DNA from: CAYPEL01 sp964409635
GTDB taxonomy: Bacteria > Pseudomonadota > Gammaproteobacteria > DSM-19610
DNA: 33,510 nucleotides
Reading direction: 5' to 3'
Assembly (NCBI GenBank): GCA_964409635.1
Contig: CAYPEL010000009.1
Location: 1-33,510, forward strand
Below, one piece after another: positions 16,076 through 25,503 of the stretch; positions within the stretch are counted from its first letter, which is position 1; each line of letters opens with the position of its first letter. The notes under the pieces are model-generated. The model was not told where the DNA came from, made no database searches, and saw only the letters and a program-made list of their open reading frames with translations. Both the position numbers and the translations under genes were made by a program.

Positions 16076-16230
16076 CCTGCATGTAGCCGGACATGGCAGC
16101 GCTCGAACGCGGAAAACGACATGTTGTCCTGAAAAATGGATGAAACAAACCTACCCGAGCCACCGATAATCCGGGAATAGCGCTTATTCATGGCTCCTCA
16201 GAGCAGCTCTATGACCACACCGTTATTTTT

Positions 16231-16327
16231 ATACCCAACCTTAAATAAGGTTTGATTTTTACACGATTCTAAGTAGATACCCAGTCATGCCGATGCTTCC
16301 TAGACAGATCGCTGCGTCTGATACCCA
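16231..16327 (+). repeat. Three ATACCCA direct repeats upstream of metH
   Basis: ATACCCA occurs at 16231-16237, 16277-16283 and 16321-16327, spaced 46 and 44 bases apart. The last two extend to ATACCCAG. They lie on the plus strand within 160 bases of the metH start. They might be phased binding sites, but do not match MetJ or MetR boxes. Confidence 0.3.
16237..16260 (+). terminator. Weak hairpin with T-tract upstream of metH
   Basis: AACCTT pairs with AAGGTT around AAAT and is followed by TGATTTTT. The stem has only six pairs, so efficiency is doubtful. It would stop transcripts entering metH from the left or act as part of an attenuator. Confidence 0.3.
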
Positions 16328-16349
16328 GCCAGGTAGTCTATCTGTTCCG

Positions 16350-16358
16350 TGATATACT
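16350..16358 (+). promoter_or_regulatory. Extended -10 promoter element for metH
   Basis: TGATATACT matches the TGn-TATAAT extended -10 form and lies 30 bases upstream of the metH ATG. No convincing -35 accompanies it. The predicted leader would be about 25 bases, too short for a riboswitch downstream of this start. Confidence 0.3.
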
Positions 16359-16388
16359 TAAAATGACTGTTATACCTCTGATACTGTT

Positions 16389-19300
16389 ATGAAAAAACTA
16401 GAAGATTTACTCCAGCAACGCATCCTGATCCTCGATGGCGCGATGGGCACCATGATCCAGCGCTACAAACTGGACGAGGCCGGTTACCGCGGCGAACGGT
16501 TCAAAGACTGGCCTTGTGACCTGAAAGGTAATAATGACCTGCTGTCACTGACCCAGCCGCAGATCATCAAGGACATTCACAAAGCGTATCTGGAAGCCGG
16601 TGCAGATATTGTTGAAACGAACACTTTTAATTCGACCTCAATTTCACTTGCCGATTATCAGCAGGAAGAGCTGGTCTACGAATTAAATTTTGAATCGGCC
16701 AGGCTGGCATGTGAGGCAACGCAAGAACTTTCCACCGATGACAAGCCACTTTTTGTCGCCGGTGTGCTCGGCCCAACCAGCCGCACTACCTCGCTATCTC
16801 CGGATGTTAACAATCCGGGCTATCGTAATATCACCTTTGATGAACTGAAAGACACCTATTACGAAGCAACAAAAGCGCTGGTCGACGGCGGCTCAGATAT
16901 TATTCTGATCGAAACCATTTTCGACACTTTGAATGCTAAAGCGGCCGCCTTTGCCGTTCAGAGTTATTTTGAAGACACCGGAAACGAACGGCCCATCATA
17001 ATCTCCGGCACCATCACTGACGCCTCCGGCCGCACCTTGTCCGGGCAAACTGCCGAAGCATTCCTTAATTCACTGCGCCACCTTAATCCGATCTCACTTG
17101 GCTTCAACTGTGCATTGGGTGCAAAACAGTTACGTCAGCACATCGATGAGCTGGCCGGCATTGCCGACTGCGGTGTCAACGCACACCCCAACGCCGGATT
17201 GCCGAACGAATTTGGTGAATACGACGAATCCCCCGAAGACATGGCCAAGGATATCGAAGAATGGGCGGCATCGGGCTTTTTGAATATTATCGGCGGTTGT
17301 TGCGGCACCACTCCACCGCACATCAAAGCCATTGCGGATGCAGTCAGCAAATATCCACCGCGTAAAATCCCTGCACACGATGTCACTTTCCGCTTATCCG
17401 GTCTGGAACCCTGCAACATTAAACCGGACTCGCTGTTCGTCAATATCGGTGAACGCACCAATGTTACGGGTTCTGCCCGCTTCAAACGCTTGGTCCTCGA
17501 AGGCAATTATGACGAAGCACTCAGCGTGGCACGTGAACAGGTCGAAAACGGCGCCCAGGTTATCGACATCAACATGGATGAAGGCATGCTTGACGGTAAG
17601 GAAGCCATGGTGACTTTCCTCAACCTGATCGCCTCGGAACCTGATATCTCGCGTGTACCGATCATGATTGACTCGTCCAAATGGGAGATCATCGAAGCGG
17701 GCCTGAAATGCATTCAGGGTAAAGGCATTGTCAACTCCATATCCATGAAGGAGGGTGAAGAAACCTTCATCAAACATGCAAAACTGTGCCGCAAATACGG
17801 CGCCTCAATCATTGTCATGGCGTTTGACGAAACGGGTCAGGCTGATACTAAAGAAAGAAAGATAGAAATTTGCACCCGTGCCTACAAGATATTAACCGAG
17901 CAGGTCGGCTATCCGGCAGAAGACATCATTTTCGATCCGAACATTTTTGCTATCGCTACCGGCATTGAAGAACACAACAACTACGGTGTCGATTTCATTG
18001 AGGCCACGCGTGAAATCAAAAACACCCTGCCACACGCGATGATCTCAGGCGGTGTGAGCAACGTATCGTTTTCGTTCCGCGGCAACAACCCGCTGCGCGA
18101 GGCGATCCACGCGGTATTCCTGTATCACGCCATCAAAGCCGGAATGGACATGGGTATAGTCAATGCGGGCCAACTTGCCATTTACGACGACTTGCCTGAT
18201 GAATTACGCGAACACGTTGAAGATGTTGTGCTTAACCGCCGTGATGATGCCACTGAACGCCTGTTAGACATTGCTAACAAATATAAGGGTGATGGTTCCT
18301 CACCGGAAAAGAAGGAAGACCTCGAATGGCGCACATGGCCGGTTGAAAAACGCCTTGAACACGCACTAGTGAAAGGCATCGATGCCTTTGTGGTTGAAGA
18401 CACCGAAGCGGCACGCCAGAATTTCGACCGCCCCATCCAGGTGATAGAAAATACCTTAATGGACGGTATGAACGTGGTTGGCGATTTATTCGGTGAAGGA
18501 AAAATGTTTCTACCACAAGTGGTCAAAAGTGCCCGTGTTATGAAAAAAGCCGTCGCCTATCTGATGCCCTTCATAGAAGCAGAAAAAGACGAGCACACTA
18601 GAACCAAAGGAAAAATCCTCATGGCTACCGTCAAAGGAGACGTGCACGACATCGGCAAAAATATCGTCGGCGTAGTCCTGCAGTGCAACAACTTTGAAAT
18701 CGTCGACCTCGGTGTAATGGTGCCCGCGCAAAAGATTCTCGACACCGCCAAAGAAGAAAATGTCGATATCATCGGCTTGTCCGGCTTAATCACACCTTCG
18801 CTGGATGAAATGGCACACCTGGCAAAAGAAATGCAACGCGGAGGTTTTGAAGTACCCTTATTAATCGGCGGCGCAACGACCTCACGCGTCCACACCGCAG
18901 TCAAGATTGAGCCGGGCTACCACGGTACAACCATCTATGTAAAAGACGCCTCCCGCGCCGTCGGCGTCGCACAGAGTCTCCTCAGTGAGGATCTGAAAGC
19001 GCCTTACGTCAGCAAAATCAAGGAAGAATACGAAAAAGTCCGCGCCCAACACGCCGGGAAACAGCGCAAAACCGAATGGCTGACACTGCAACAGGCACGC
19101 GGCAACAAAATAAAAATTAACTGGAAGAATTACGAACCTCTGCGCCCCGTCATCCTAGACAATCCCCTGCCCCCGCAGGGAGAAGGAATCAATCCAACCA
19201 TCGTTGCAAACGATGGACACATCATATTAAATTTTGAAAACTTCCCGTTAAAAGAAATCCAACACCACATCGACTGGACCCCCTTCTTCAAAACGTGGGA

Positions 19301-20153
19301 ATTAGCTGGCAGCTATCCTAAAATCCTGGAAGATGAAGTGGTCGGCGTACACGCCAAAAACCTCTTCGACGATGCACAAAAAATGCTCGAACAAATCATA
19401 AGCGAAAACTGGCTACAGGCTAAAGCCGTGATTGGATTATTCCCTGCCAATCAAATCAATGACGACGATATAGAAGTCTATGCCGATGACTCGCGCACAA
19501 AAGTAATAACCACTCTGCACCACCTACGCCAACAAAACCAGAAACCACCAGGTCGTCCTAACCAGAGTATCAGTGATTTTATTGCGCCAAAAAACACCGG
19601 TCTAAAAGACTATATCGGTGCGTTCGCCTGCACAGCCGGACTCGGCATCGACAAACATGTCCAACGTTTCGAGGCCGACCTCGACGACTACCAAGCCATC
19701 ATGCTCAAGGCGATGGCAGACCGCTTCGCCGAAGCCTTTGCCGAATACCTGCACGAGCGTATACGCAAAGATTTCTGGGGATACGCCAGCGATGAATCAC
19801 TCAGTAAAAACGCACTCATCAAGGAACAATACAAAGGTATCCGCCCTGCCCCTGGCTACCCGGCCTGCCCTGAGCACACGGAAAAGTCCCTGCTGTGGAA
19901 ATTGATTGATCCCGTCACCAACGCTGAGTTAGCCCTAACAGAATCCTTCGCTATGATGCCGGCCGCTGCCGTATCCGGTTGGTACATCGGCCACCCGGAC
20001 TCAAAATACTTCGGTGTCGGGAAAATCAACCGCGACCAGGTGGAAGACTATGCGCGCAGAAAAGGTATGACACTGGAAGAAGCAGAACGCTGGTTATCTC
20101 CAAACCTCGGCTACGACCCAGACCAGGAAAACGCCAAAGCCGCCGCAGGATAA
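16389..20153 (+). CDS. metH: Cobalamin-dependent methionine synthase MetH
   Basis: The 1254-residue protein has all four MetH modules. The homocysteine domain (1-330) has zinc ligands Cys241 (GFNCALG) and Cys304/Cys305 (GGCCGTT). The methyltetrahydrofolate domain (about 345-630) has FVNIGERTNVTGS and IDSSKWEIIEAGLKCIQGK. The cobalamin domain (about 650-890) has GDVHDIGKNIVGVVLQ, with His753 as the lower cobalt ligand. The C-terminal reactivation domain has RPAPGYPACPEHTEK for S-adenosylmethionine. The enzyme moves a methyl group from methyl-THF to homocysteine via cobalamin. Length is close to E. coli (1227), with a slightly longer linker before reactivation. The gene stands alone. No cobalamin riboswitch or strong ribosome-binding site was found ahead of it. 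Confidence 0.98.
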   Translation: MKKLEDLLQQRILILDGAMGTMIQRYKLDEAGYRGERFKDWPCDLKGNNDLLSLTQPQIIKDIHKAYLEAGADIVETNTFNSTSISLADYQQEELVYELNFESARLACEATQELSTDDKPLFVAGVLGPTSRTTSLSPDVNNPGYRNITFDELKDTYYEATKALVDGGSDIILIETIFDTLNAKAAAFAVQSYFEDTGNERPIIISGTITDASGRTLSGQTAEAFLNSLRHLNPISLGFNCALGAKQLRQHIDELAGIADCGVNAHPNAGLPNEFGEYDESPEDMAKDIEEWAASGFLNIIGGCCGTTPPHIKAIADAVSKYPPRKIPAHDVTFRLSGLEPCNIKPDSLFVNIGERTNVTGSARFKRLVLEGNYDEALSVAREQVENGAQVIDINMDEGMLDGKEAMVTFLNLIASEPDISRVPIMIDSSKWEIIEAGLKCIQGKGIVNSISMKEGEETFIKHAKLCRKYGASIIVMAFDETGQADTKERKIEICTRAYKILTEQVGYPAEDIIFDPNIFAIATGIEEHNNYGVDFIEATREIKNTLPHAMISGGVSNVSFSFRGNNPLREAIHAVFLYHAIKAGMDMGIVNAGQLAIYDDLPDELREHVEDVVLNRRDDATERLLDIANKYKGDGSSPEKKEDLEWRTWPVEKRLEHALVKGIDAFVVEDTEAARQNFDRPIQVIENTLMDGMNVVGDLFGEGKMFLPQVVKSARVMKKAVAYLMPFIEAEKDEHTRTKGKILMATVKGDVHDIGKNIVGVVLQCNNFEIVDLGVMVPAQKILDTAKEENVDIIGLSGLITPSLDEMAHLAKEMQRGGFEVPLLIGGATTSRVHTAVKIEPGYHGTTIYVKDASRAVGVAQSLLSEDLKAPYVSKIKEEYEKVRAQHAGKQRKTEWLTLQQARGNKIKINWKNYEPLRPVILDNPLPPQGEGINPTIVANDGHIILNFENFPLKEIQHHIDWTPFFKTWELAGSYPKILEDEVVGVHAKNLFDDAQKMLEQIISENWLQAKAVIGLFPANQINDDDIEVYADDSRTKVITTLHHLRQQNQKPPGRPNQSISDFIAPKNTGLKDYIGAFACTAGLGIDKHVQRFEADLDDYQAIMLKAMADRFAEAFAEYLHERIRKDFWGYASDESLSKNALIKEQYKGIRPAPGYPACPEHTEKSLLWKLIDPVTNAELALTESFAMMPAAAVSGWYIGHPDSKYFGVGKINRDQVEDYARRKGMTLEEAERWLSPNLGYDPDQENAKAAAG

Positions 20154-20293
20154 TGCACTGGCATAGTCAGACTGGCCATTATCATAGAGCCATGTTGTTG
20201 CGTTAGTAGAATTTAATTTGTGCCAATCAGAGGCCGTAGTTCTTCAATATGATACTTGACCCCAGCCTTGACCTTTACCTTAGCATTAGCCAC

Positions 20294-22471
20294 TTAATTA
20301 CAGTTCGGCATCGAAATTATCCAGTCACTTAATAATGCGATTGCCGCAGTGTCCAGAATATTACTGCCTATAGGCGGCATCCTGTTTTGATTATTTATGC
20401 GCATTCGTTCAAGTATTATCGATTGCTCAGGATTGCCGGGGGCGAGTAATCTAGCCTCGCTGATACCAAGGCCACCCTGCTGAGGGATGACATCACAAAG
20501 GTTCATCTGCTCAAACGATGTTGAAAAGCGCAAATTCAGATCACTCTGTGTAGTACCTCCTGGCTGATGGCAGTTGGCACAGTTACTGTGCAGGTAACTA
20601 CGCACTCTCAGGTTAAGGTCTTCACTCAATGATTGGCTGTCACTCAGAGCAACACTTTTTGCGGCTGTGCTCAATGGCGCATTAAACATACCGATATGTT
20701 CGAGCGTTTCAAGCTGGTTGGATGTTGTTCCTGATTGCGGATAATTAAAATCACCATTGAGCTGTAAACTTTCCAGACCCAGGCTAAAACCTGCCGCAGT
20801 GGTATGACACTGTAAGCATTCGCTACGGCTAGGGTAGCGCCAGAGTTGACCGTTGATGATTTTGTCTTTGCCTGCGGCATCCACCAGATCGGCGTCCGTT
20901 AAGGAGGCGTTCCATTCATAGCTATACCCGGCCCATCCGCCATCTTCATGCCTTACCAGAAAGCGTGTTTCAAAAATTAGCCCTCCGAGTGAAAAGTTTT
21001 TTATCAGTACGCTATTGCTGGGGAGTTCGAGGTCGGTATCAGGCAGCTCAGTTATCTTTGTACCGTCAGGTATTGCCATATATCGTGTTTTCGTTGCGCC
21101 ATCAGACCAGAATGAATCATTGACAGTATAGGGAATTAATCCTGCCAGCGGCAACATCGGGTTACTGCTATCGACACAACCGGTATCCGATAGTTTGTTT
21201 GCGGGTCCAACAGACGAGTTTACGTTTATCTCTTCAATGAGTCGGTATATGCCGCCGTTTAGATCAACCACATATAATTCGCCATCATTACCTTGTGCGA
21301 ATGAGGCAATGTTCAACCCACTGGTGACCAGTACACGTCGCTCATAGGTATTACCTGGTTGCGGATACAGGCCCCATACGGTGCCGCTGCCAAAGTCCCC
21401 AAAAACATACACCCCCTGCAGCGAAGAAATATTATTGCCGCGATAAACATACCCGCCAGTAATAGATATGCCATCCGTTCTACCATATTCGGCCACTGGA
21501 AAAATCAGCTGATTATCGGGCGGACAGGCAGCGGACTCAAAGCTGGCATTTGCCTCATAACAATCCCAGCCGTAATTCCCACCATTCACGATGAGGTTAA
21601 CTTCTTCAAATCTGTTCTGGCCTACATCGCCCAGCCAGATATCGCCGTTACTGAGGTCAAAACTCCACCGCCACGGGTTACGAAGGCCGTGAGCAAAAAT
21701 CTCTGAACGACCGCCGCCGTCACTAATAGGATTGTCAGCAGGAATGGCATAAGGTGTACCACCATCGACATCAATGCGCAGCAATGAACCCAATAGTGTA
21801 TTTGTATCCTGTGAATTTTCTTCAGGATCACCGCCACCGCCACCATCTCCAAGAGCGATATATAAATAGTTATCCGGCCCAAAAGCAATGTGTCCGCCAT
21901 TATGATTAGTAGCAAACTGGTTTTGTGCCAGAATCAAATTCTCCGATGCGGCATCCAAGGTGTCACCACTGATGTTTTCTATCAAGCGGGTAATACGAGA
22001 AATCATTTCGTTGTTTGGGTCACCGGCCGCGTTAACGGTATAGGATATAAAAACCTCTTTGTTAATAGCATAATCCGGATGAAACACCATACTGAGTAAG
22101 CCACCTTCGCCGCGACTATCGACAGCTGATGAAATATCAAGATAAGTATTTTTTTGTGTCGTGCCCTCACTACCAGCATCGAACCAAATGATTCGCCCCC
22201 CTTTTTCAACAACATACCAGCGCTCGCTAGTTAGCGGTTCCTGTGTCATATAAAGCGGCGAGTTGAATGAAAGATTTTGATACGCACGCTCCAGCTTAAT
22301 GTCAGATGAAGCCTCCGGGCGTGACGGCGCAAGACAACGGGTATTTGATGGGCGGCTGTCTAAGCCAAATTCGGTTACGGGTGGATTCTTATCACTTCCG
22401 TTACCGTTGCCACCGCAAGCCGACAGCAAAAGAAGTAAGATGGGTAATACATATGGAAATGAAATTTTCAT
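20294..22471 (-). CDS. Lipoprotein: PQQ sugar-dehydrogenase-like propeller fused to dihaem cytochrome c
   Basis: The 725-residue product starts with a lipoprotein signal (LLLLLSACGG, lipid Cys19). Residues about 60-415 form a beta-propeller of the soluble glucose/aldose dehydrogenase (PQQ) family, with GEGGLLSMVFHPDY, NHNGGHIAFGPDNYLYIALGDG, FAHGLRNPWRWSFD, WLGDVGQN and GGNYGWDCYE. From about 430 to the end it resembles the SO2930-type dihaem region. It has two haem sites, CLQCH (552-556) and CANCH (631-635), and a likely axial Met698 in NRMPPIG. Electrons from substrate oxidation could thus pass directly to haem. Substrate is unknown. It is flanked by gaps on both sides and is probably transcribed alone. 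Confidence 0.88.
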   Translation of the reverse strand: MKISFPYVLPILLLLLSACGGNGNGSDKNPPVTEFGLDSRPSNTRCLAPSRPEASSDIKLERAYQNLSFNSPLYMTQEPLTSERWYVVEKGGRIIWFDAGSEGTTQKNTYLDISSAVDSRGEGGLLSMVFHPDYAINKEVFISYTVNAAGDPNNEMISRITRLIENISGDTLDAASENLILAQNQFATNHNGGHIAFGPDNYLYIALGDGGGGGDPEENSQDTNTLLGSLLRIDVDGGTPYAIPADNPISDGGGRSEIFAHGLRNPWRWSFDLSNGDIWLGDVGQNRFEEVNLIVNGGNYGWDCYEANASFESAACPPDNQLIFPVAEYGRTDGISITGGYVYRGNNISSLQGVYVFGDFGSGTVWGLYPQPGNTYERRVLVTSGLNIASFAQGNDGELYVVDLNGGIYRLIEEINVNSSVGPANKLSDTGCVDSSNPMLPLAGLIPYTVNDSFWSDGATKTRYMAIPDGTKITELPDTDLELPSNSVLIKNFSLGGLIFETRFLVRHEDGGWAGYSYEWNASLTDADLVDAAGKDKIINGQLWRYPSRSECLQCHTTAAGFSLGLESLQLNGDFNYPQSGTTSNQLETLEHIGMFNAPLSTAAKSVALSDSQSLSEDLNLRVRSYLHSNCANCHQPGGTTQSDLNLRFSTSFEQMNLCDVIPQQGGLGISEARLLAPGNPEQSIILERMRINNQNRMPPIGSNILDTAAIALLSDWIISMPNCN

Positions 22472-22515
22472 ATGGGCATTGTAAAAGTTGATCTGTATCT
22501 ATTAATCTATAATCT

Positions 22516-22591
22516 AAATACAGTTTTCACGCAACACATACATTGTGCTACAGAAACGCTGAAAGCATCAGCGTTTCATTAAACTGTATTT
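22516..22591. repeat. Nested inverted repeats (76 bp)
   Basis: An outer 11-bp perfect inverted repeat (AAATACAGTTT at 22516-22526, AAACTGTATTT at 22581-22591) encloses a 10-bp perfect hairpin. In the hairpin, GAAACGCTGA at 22553-22562 pairs with TCAGCGTTTC at 22568-22577 around loop AAGCA. It lies past the stop of the ABC exporter and upstream of the PQQ/dihaem gene, both on the minus strand. It could end the exporter transcript, though no T-tract adjoins the inner stem. Confidence 0.75.
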
Positions 22592-22634
22592 AACCTGCAT
22601 CCCTGTTACGGTACATCAGTTTACACAACACTGG

Positions 22635-24431
22635 TTACTCTGGCAAAAACCCCCCCGCCTGCATATGCCATAGCTTTGCATAGTGACCAGAGTCATTTTT
22701 TAATAAATCCTGATGGTTACCGTCTTCAATTACATTGCCCTGATCAAAAACTAAAATTCTATCCATATGTGAAATGGTAGAAAGTCTATGCGCTACGATG
22801 ACGACCGTTTTATGCCGCATTAATCGGTCCAGGCCTTGTTGTATTTTCTTTTCGGTTACTGAATCCAGCGACGAGGTAGCTTCATCCAAGATAAGGATGG
22901 GTGCGTCTTTTAAAATAGCCCTTGCGATGGCGATACGTTGGCGTTGTCCGCCTGAAAGTTTGACTCCGCGTTCACCTACTAGCGAATCATAGCCTGCTTC
23001 AGACTGGAGAATAAAGTCATGTGCATTGGCTTTTTTTGCAGCCTCAATCACGTCTTCGTCACTTGCATCCAGTTGACCATAACGTATATTTTCCATCAGT
23101 GTGCGGTGAAATAACATGGGGTCTTGAGGAATCATAGAAATACTTTCGCGCAAGCTATCTTGCGTTACATGCAAGATGTTTTGTGAATCTATGGTTATTT
23201 CACCCTCATTAGGTTCAAAAAGCCGTAAAATTATATTTACAAACGTTGACTTTCCCGAGCCTGAATACCCAACCAGGCCAACTTTTTGATAGGGCTTTAT
23301 ATGCACATTTAATCGTTTAAATACTAGCTGCCCTTCAGGATAAGCGAAATCCACATCCTTAAACTCTATTTCGCCTTTTTCAACCTGAATGGCAGGCGCA
23401 TTGGGCCTATCGACAATATCATGCGGCTGTATAAAAATAGAAACGCCATCAGAAATATTCCCGATATACTCAAAAAACTCCAGGAAGCTGCGGCTAAGAC
23501 CACGAGCCGCTTCAATGAGCATAATCGAAATACCTGCGACCATAGAGAACTCACCAACGGTCATACCACCTTCCGCCCATATTTTCAGTGCATAACCCAC
23601 CATCGAAACCATGAGAATCATCGCTGAAACAAACTGAAACCAACGCATTTTTTCCATATACCAATAGGTACGTAGTGCATGATCGACCTCATGGTCGATA
23701 AAGTCAGTCAGATAGTCCTCTTCGTAGCCCCCACGGGCAAACATTTTTGCATTCATCATATTGGTGACGGAATCGACGACTTTACCCGTCACTTTTGATC
23801 GCGCAGCGGCAAATTCCTGTGAATATACCTGGCATTTTCTGGCTAGAAATATTGAGATGGCGGTATAGAGGAATAGCCACAGTGAAAGCACTAAAGCCAG
23901 TTTGGCACTGGTGGTAAACAGGATAATTAATGCCACCACTGATTGAATAATTAAAGGGTAAAACGTAAAGGCGATGGTCCACAGCGCGTGGTTACAACTT
24001 ATGGATACTTCTGTAATACGATTTGCCAATGAGCCGGCAAAGTGAGAAACAAAAAATCGATGCGAGTGAAACTGCAAATAACGGAACAATGATTTCCTGA
24101 TTCGTGCGCGCAGGAGTGGACCATTGCTAACCAGTATGGCGCCACTGGCACGGCTGAACAGGACAATCCCAAGATTGAGTAAAGCAAAAAATATCAGCGG
24201 GTCGTATGCTGCTTCAAACACATCGACCCCGGTTTCGTTTGCCAGTGTAACGGCATCAATGATCTGTTTAACCGCGTACGGCAGCAAAATGGTGCAACTG
24301 GCTTGCGCTGCTTCAAAAACAAATATGGCCGCCAAGGCAACACGAATCGTGTTATAGAAAAACAACGCGAAACGCCATGGCGTTCGGGGAAGATTTGGCG
24401 CATTCTCCGCGACAGTAAAGGTAGAATTCAT
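22635..24431 (-). CDS. ABC exporter, fused membrane and ATPase domains (MsbA-like)
   Basis: The 598-residue half-transporter has six predicted membrane helices in its first 330 residues, then an ATPase domain. The ATPase has Walker A GYSGSGKST, Q-loop MIPQDPMLF, signature LSGGQRQRIAIARAI, Walker B ILILDEATSSLD and switch histidine IVAHRLST. It would work as a homodimer in the inner membrane and export a hydrophobic or peptide substrate. The family is large (MsbA, lipid A flippases, multidrug exporters), and no diagnostic for one substrate is seen. The small ORF and the methyltransferase-like gene lie upstream in the same direction, with a 35-base gap. Ribosome-binding site is poor. The function beyond export is not assignable. 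Confidence 0.92.
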   Translation of the reverse strand: MNSTFTVAENAPNLPRTPWRFALFFYNTIRVALAAIFVFEAAQASCTILLPYAVKQIIDAVTLANETGVDVFEAAYDPLIFFALLNLGIVLFSRASGAILVSNGPLLRARIRKSLFRYLQFHSHRFFVSHFAGSLANRITEVSISCNHALWTIAFTFYPLIIQSVVALIILFTTSAKLALVLSLWLFLYTAISIFLARKCQVYSQEFAAARSKVTGKVVDSVTNMMNAKMFARGGYEEDYLTDFIDHEVDHALRTYWYMEKMRWFQFVSAMILMVSMVGYALKIWAEGGMTVGEFSMVAGISIMLIEAARGLSRSFLEFFEYIGNISDGVSIFIQPHDIVDRPNAPAIQVEKGEIEFKDVDFAYPEGQLVFKRLNVHIKPYQKVGLVGYSGSGKSTFVNIILRLFEPNEGEITIDSQNILHVTQDSLRESISMIPQDPMLFHRTLMENIRYGQLDASDEDVIEAAKKANAHDFILQSEAGYDSLVGERGVKLSGGQRQRIAIARAILKDAPILILDEATSSLDSVTEKKIQQGLDRLMRHKTVVIVAHRLSTISHMDRILVFDQGNVIEDGNHQDLLKNDSGHYAKLWHMQAGGFLPE

Positions 24432-24466
24432 TTTCTAATGCTAACCGGAAACCTCAAAGACAGCTA

Positions 24467-24694
24467 TCACCGAATCGCAGAGGCAATCCAAGTATTACCC
24501 TTCATAATGAGGGTATCGCCGTCCTGCAGAGAATTTGCAGTATTCACTACTTCTATAACGAAGGCATCACGCGCAGTCTGATCAAGCTGGCTGACCAGCA
24601 CTATAACCGGTCTAAGCAACGCATCACGCTGCCAACTGTGTGCCGCTGACGCACAGGTTTGCCATTCGCGTGCTTTAAATTGTGATTTATTCAT
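24467..24694 (-). CDS. Small hypothetical protein (75 aa)
   Basis: The ATG at 24694 lies 5 bases after the stop of the spermidine-synthase-like gene, with AAGG about 11 bases upstream. The frame fills most of the gap to the ABC exporter. The product has a basic, cysteine-containing N-terminus and a LRPVIVLVSQLDQTARDAFV middle, with no signal peptide or recognised domain. Tight packing in a collinear gene run supports it as real; sequence alone does not. It could be a regulatory or accessory protein of its neighbours. Confidence 0.45.
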   Translation of the reverse strand: MNKSQFKAREWQTCASAAHSWQRDALLRPVIVLVSQLDQTARDAFVIEVVNTANSLQDGDTLIMKGNTWIASAIR

Positions 24695-24699
24695 GCGCG

Positions 24700-25422
24700 T
24701 TACGCCTTGTTTGCCAGGTAAACTGTGCTGGACGACTCACCACCCTGATATGGATTCGGGAAGGACACGACCTGCGCCTTAGCTGACTTGAATACGCTAT
24801 TGAGTAAATGCATAAACTCATCATCTGGAGGCTCATTGGACCACAGTCCGAAGACGCCACCGGGGTGGAGTTTGTCAGCAAGATTGTGCAACCCCTGCAG
24901 CGTATAAAAAGCGCTGTTTTCCGGGTTAAGCCAATGGCTTGGTGAATGGTCAATATCCAGTAACACTGCGTGAACACGCCGGTTTGCATCTGTGCCATTG
25001 AATCCATTGCTGACTGATGAAGCGACGGCAAAGAAATCAGCCTGGACAAGCGTGCAACGCGGATCAGATACCAGTTTCTTGCCAAGCGGCACCAGGCCCC
25101 GGCGGTGCCAGTCAATAACCGGCTGCATCACTTCAACAACAATGAGTGACCGCAGCGACGGATTTTCCAGGGCTGCAACAGCTGTATAGCCCAGCCCCAA
25201 ACCACCGACAACGATATCCAGATCGGTACCTTCAAGCTCAGCAAGTCCGAGTCTTGCCAGCTGAGTCTCGGCTTCCGTAAACAGGCTGGACATCAGGAAC
25301 TCGTCACCAAGCTTAACCTCGTAGAGAATTTTCCCTTCGAGCCTGGGCTCCGTCCGGCGTCTGAGACTAATGTCACCAAGCGGTGTTGCCTGGTAGTCCA
25401 GCTCTTCAAATTCTAAGACCAT
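24700..25422 (-). CDS. Spermidine-synthase-like Rossmann protein
   Basis: A 240-residue cytosolic protein with a class I methyltransferase/aminopropyltransferase core. IVVGGLGLGYTAVAAL (about 70-85) is the nucleotide-binding loop, LIVVEVMQPVIDWH follows, then CTLVQADFF and AVLLDIDHSPSHWLN. This resembles spermidine synthase (SpeE) domains. The protein is shorter than canonical SpeE, and I do not see its full set of polyamine-binding acidic residues, so calling it spermidine synthase would overreach. The true donor may be decarboxylated SAM or SAM. It reads in the same direction as ybbP upstream (81-base gap) and the small ORF downstream (5 bases). Confidence 0.78.
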   Translation of the reverse strand: MVLEFEELDYQATPLGDISLRRRTEPRLEGKILYEVKLGDEFLMSSLFTEAETQLARLGLAELEGTDLDIVVGGLGLGYTAVAALENPSLRSLIVVEVMQPVIDWHRRGLVPLGKKLVSDPRCTLVQADFFAVASSVSNGFNGTDANRRVHAVLLDIDHSPSHWLNPENSAFYTLQGLHNLADKLHPGGVFGLWSNEPPDDEFMHLLNSVFKSAKAQVVSFPNPYQGGESSSTVYLANKA

Positions 25423-25503
25423 CTGATTTAACCCGATATGAACACGGCGAAGAGACTATTGTACAGTTACAGATGAGAGAATACTGGCCTGATGACTTCA
25501 GTA

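Larger units (their letters stand above)
15902..16388. other. Intergenic region upstream of metH
   Basis: This 487-base gap separates the divergent DUF4412-like gene and metH. It holds a remnant coding segment (15951-16075), a small hairpin with T-tract (16237-16260), three ATACCCA heptamers and an extended -10 element near metH. I looked for cobalamin, SAM and SAH riboswitch signatures and did not recognise one on the plus strand. Most of 16076-16230 remains unexplained. Confidence 0.5.

Noticed and set aside
16076..16388. Possible cobalamin, SAM or SAH riboswitch ahead of metH
   Set aside because: I could not find the conserved B12-box or other aptamer core, and the likely promoter lies only 30 bases from the start codon.
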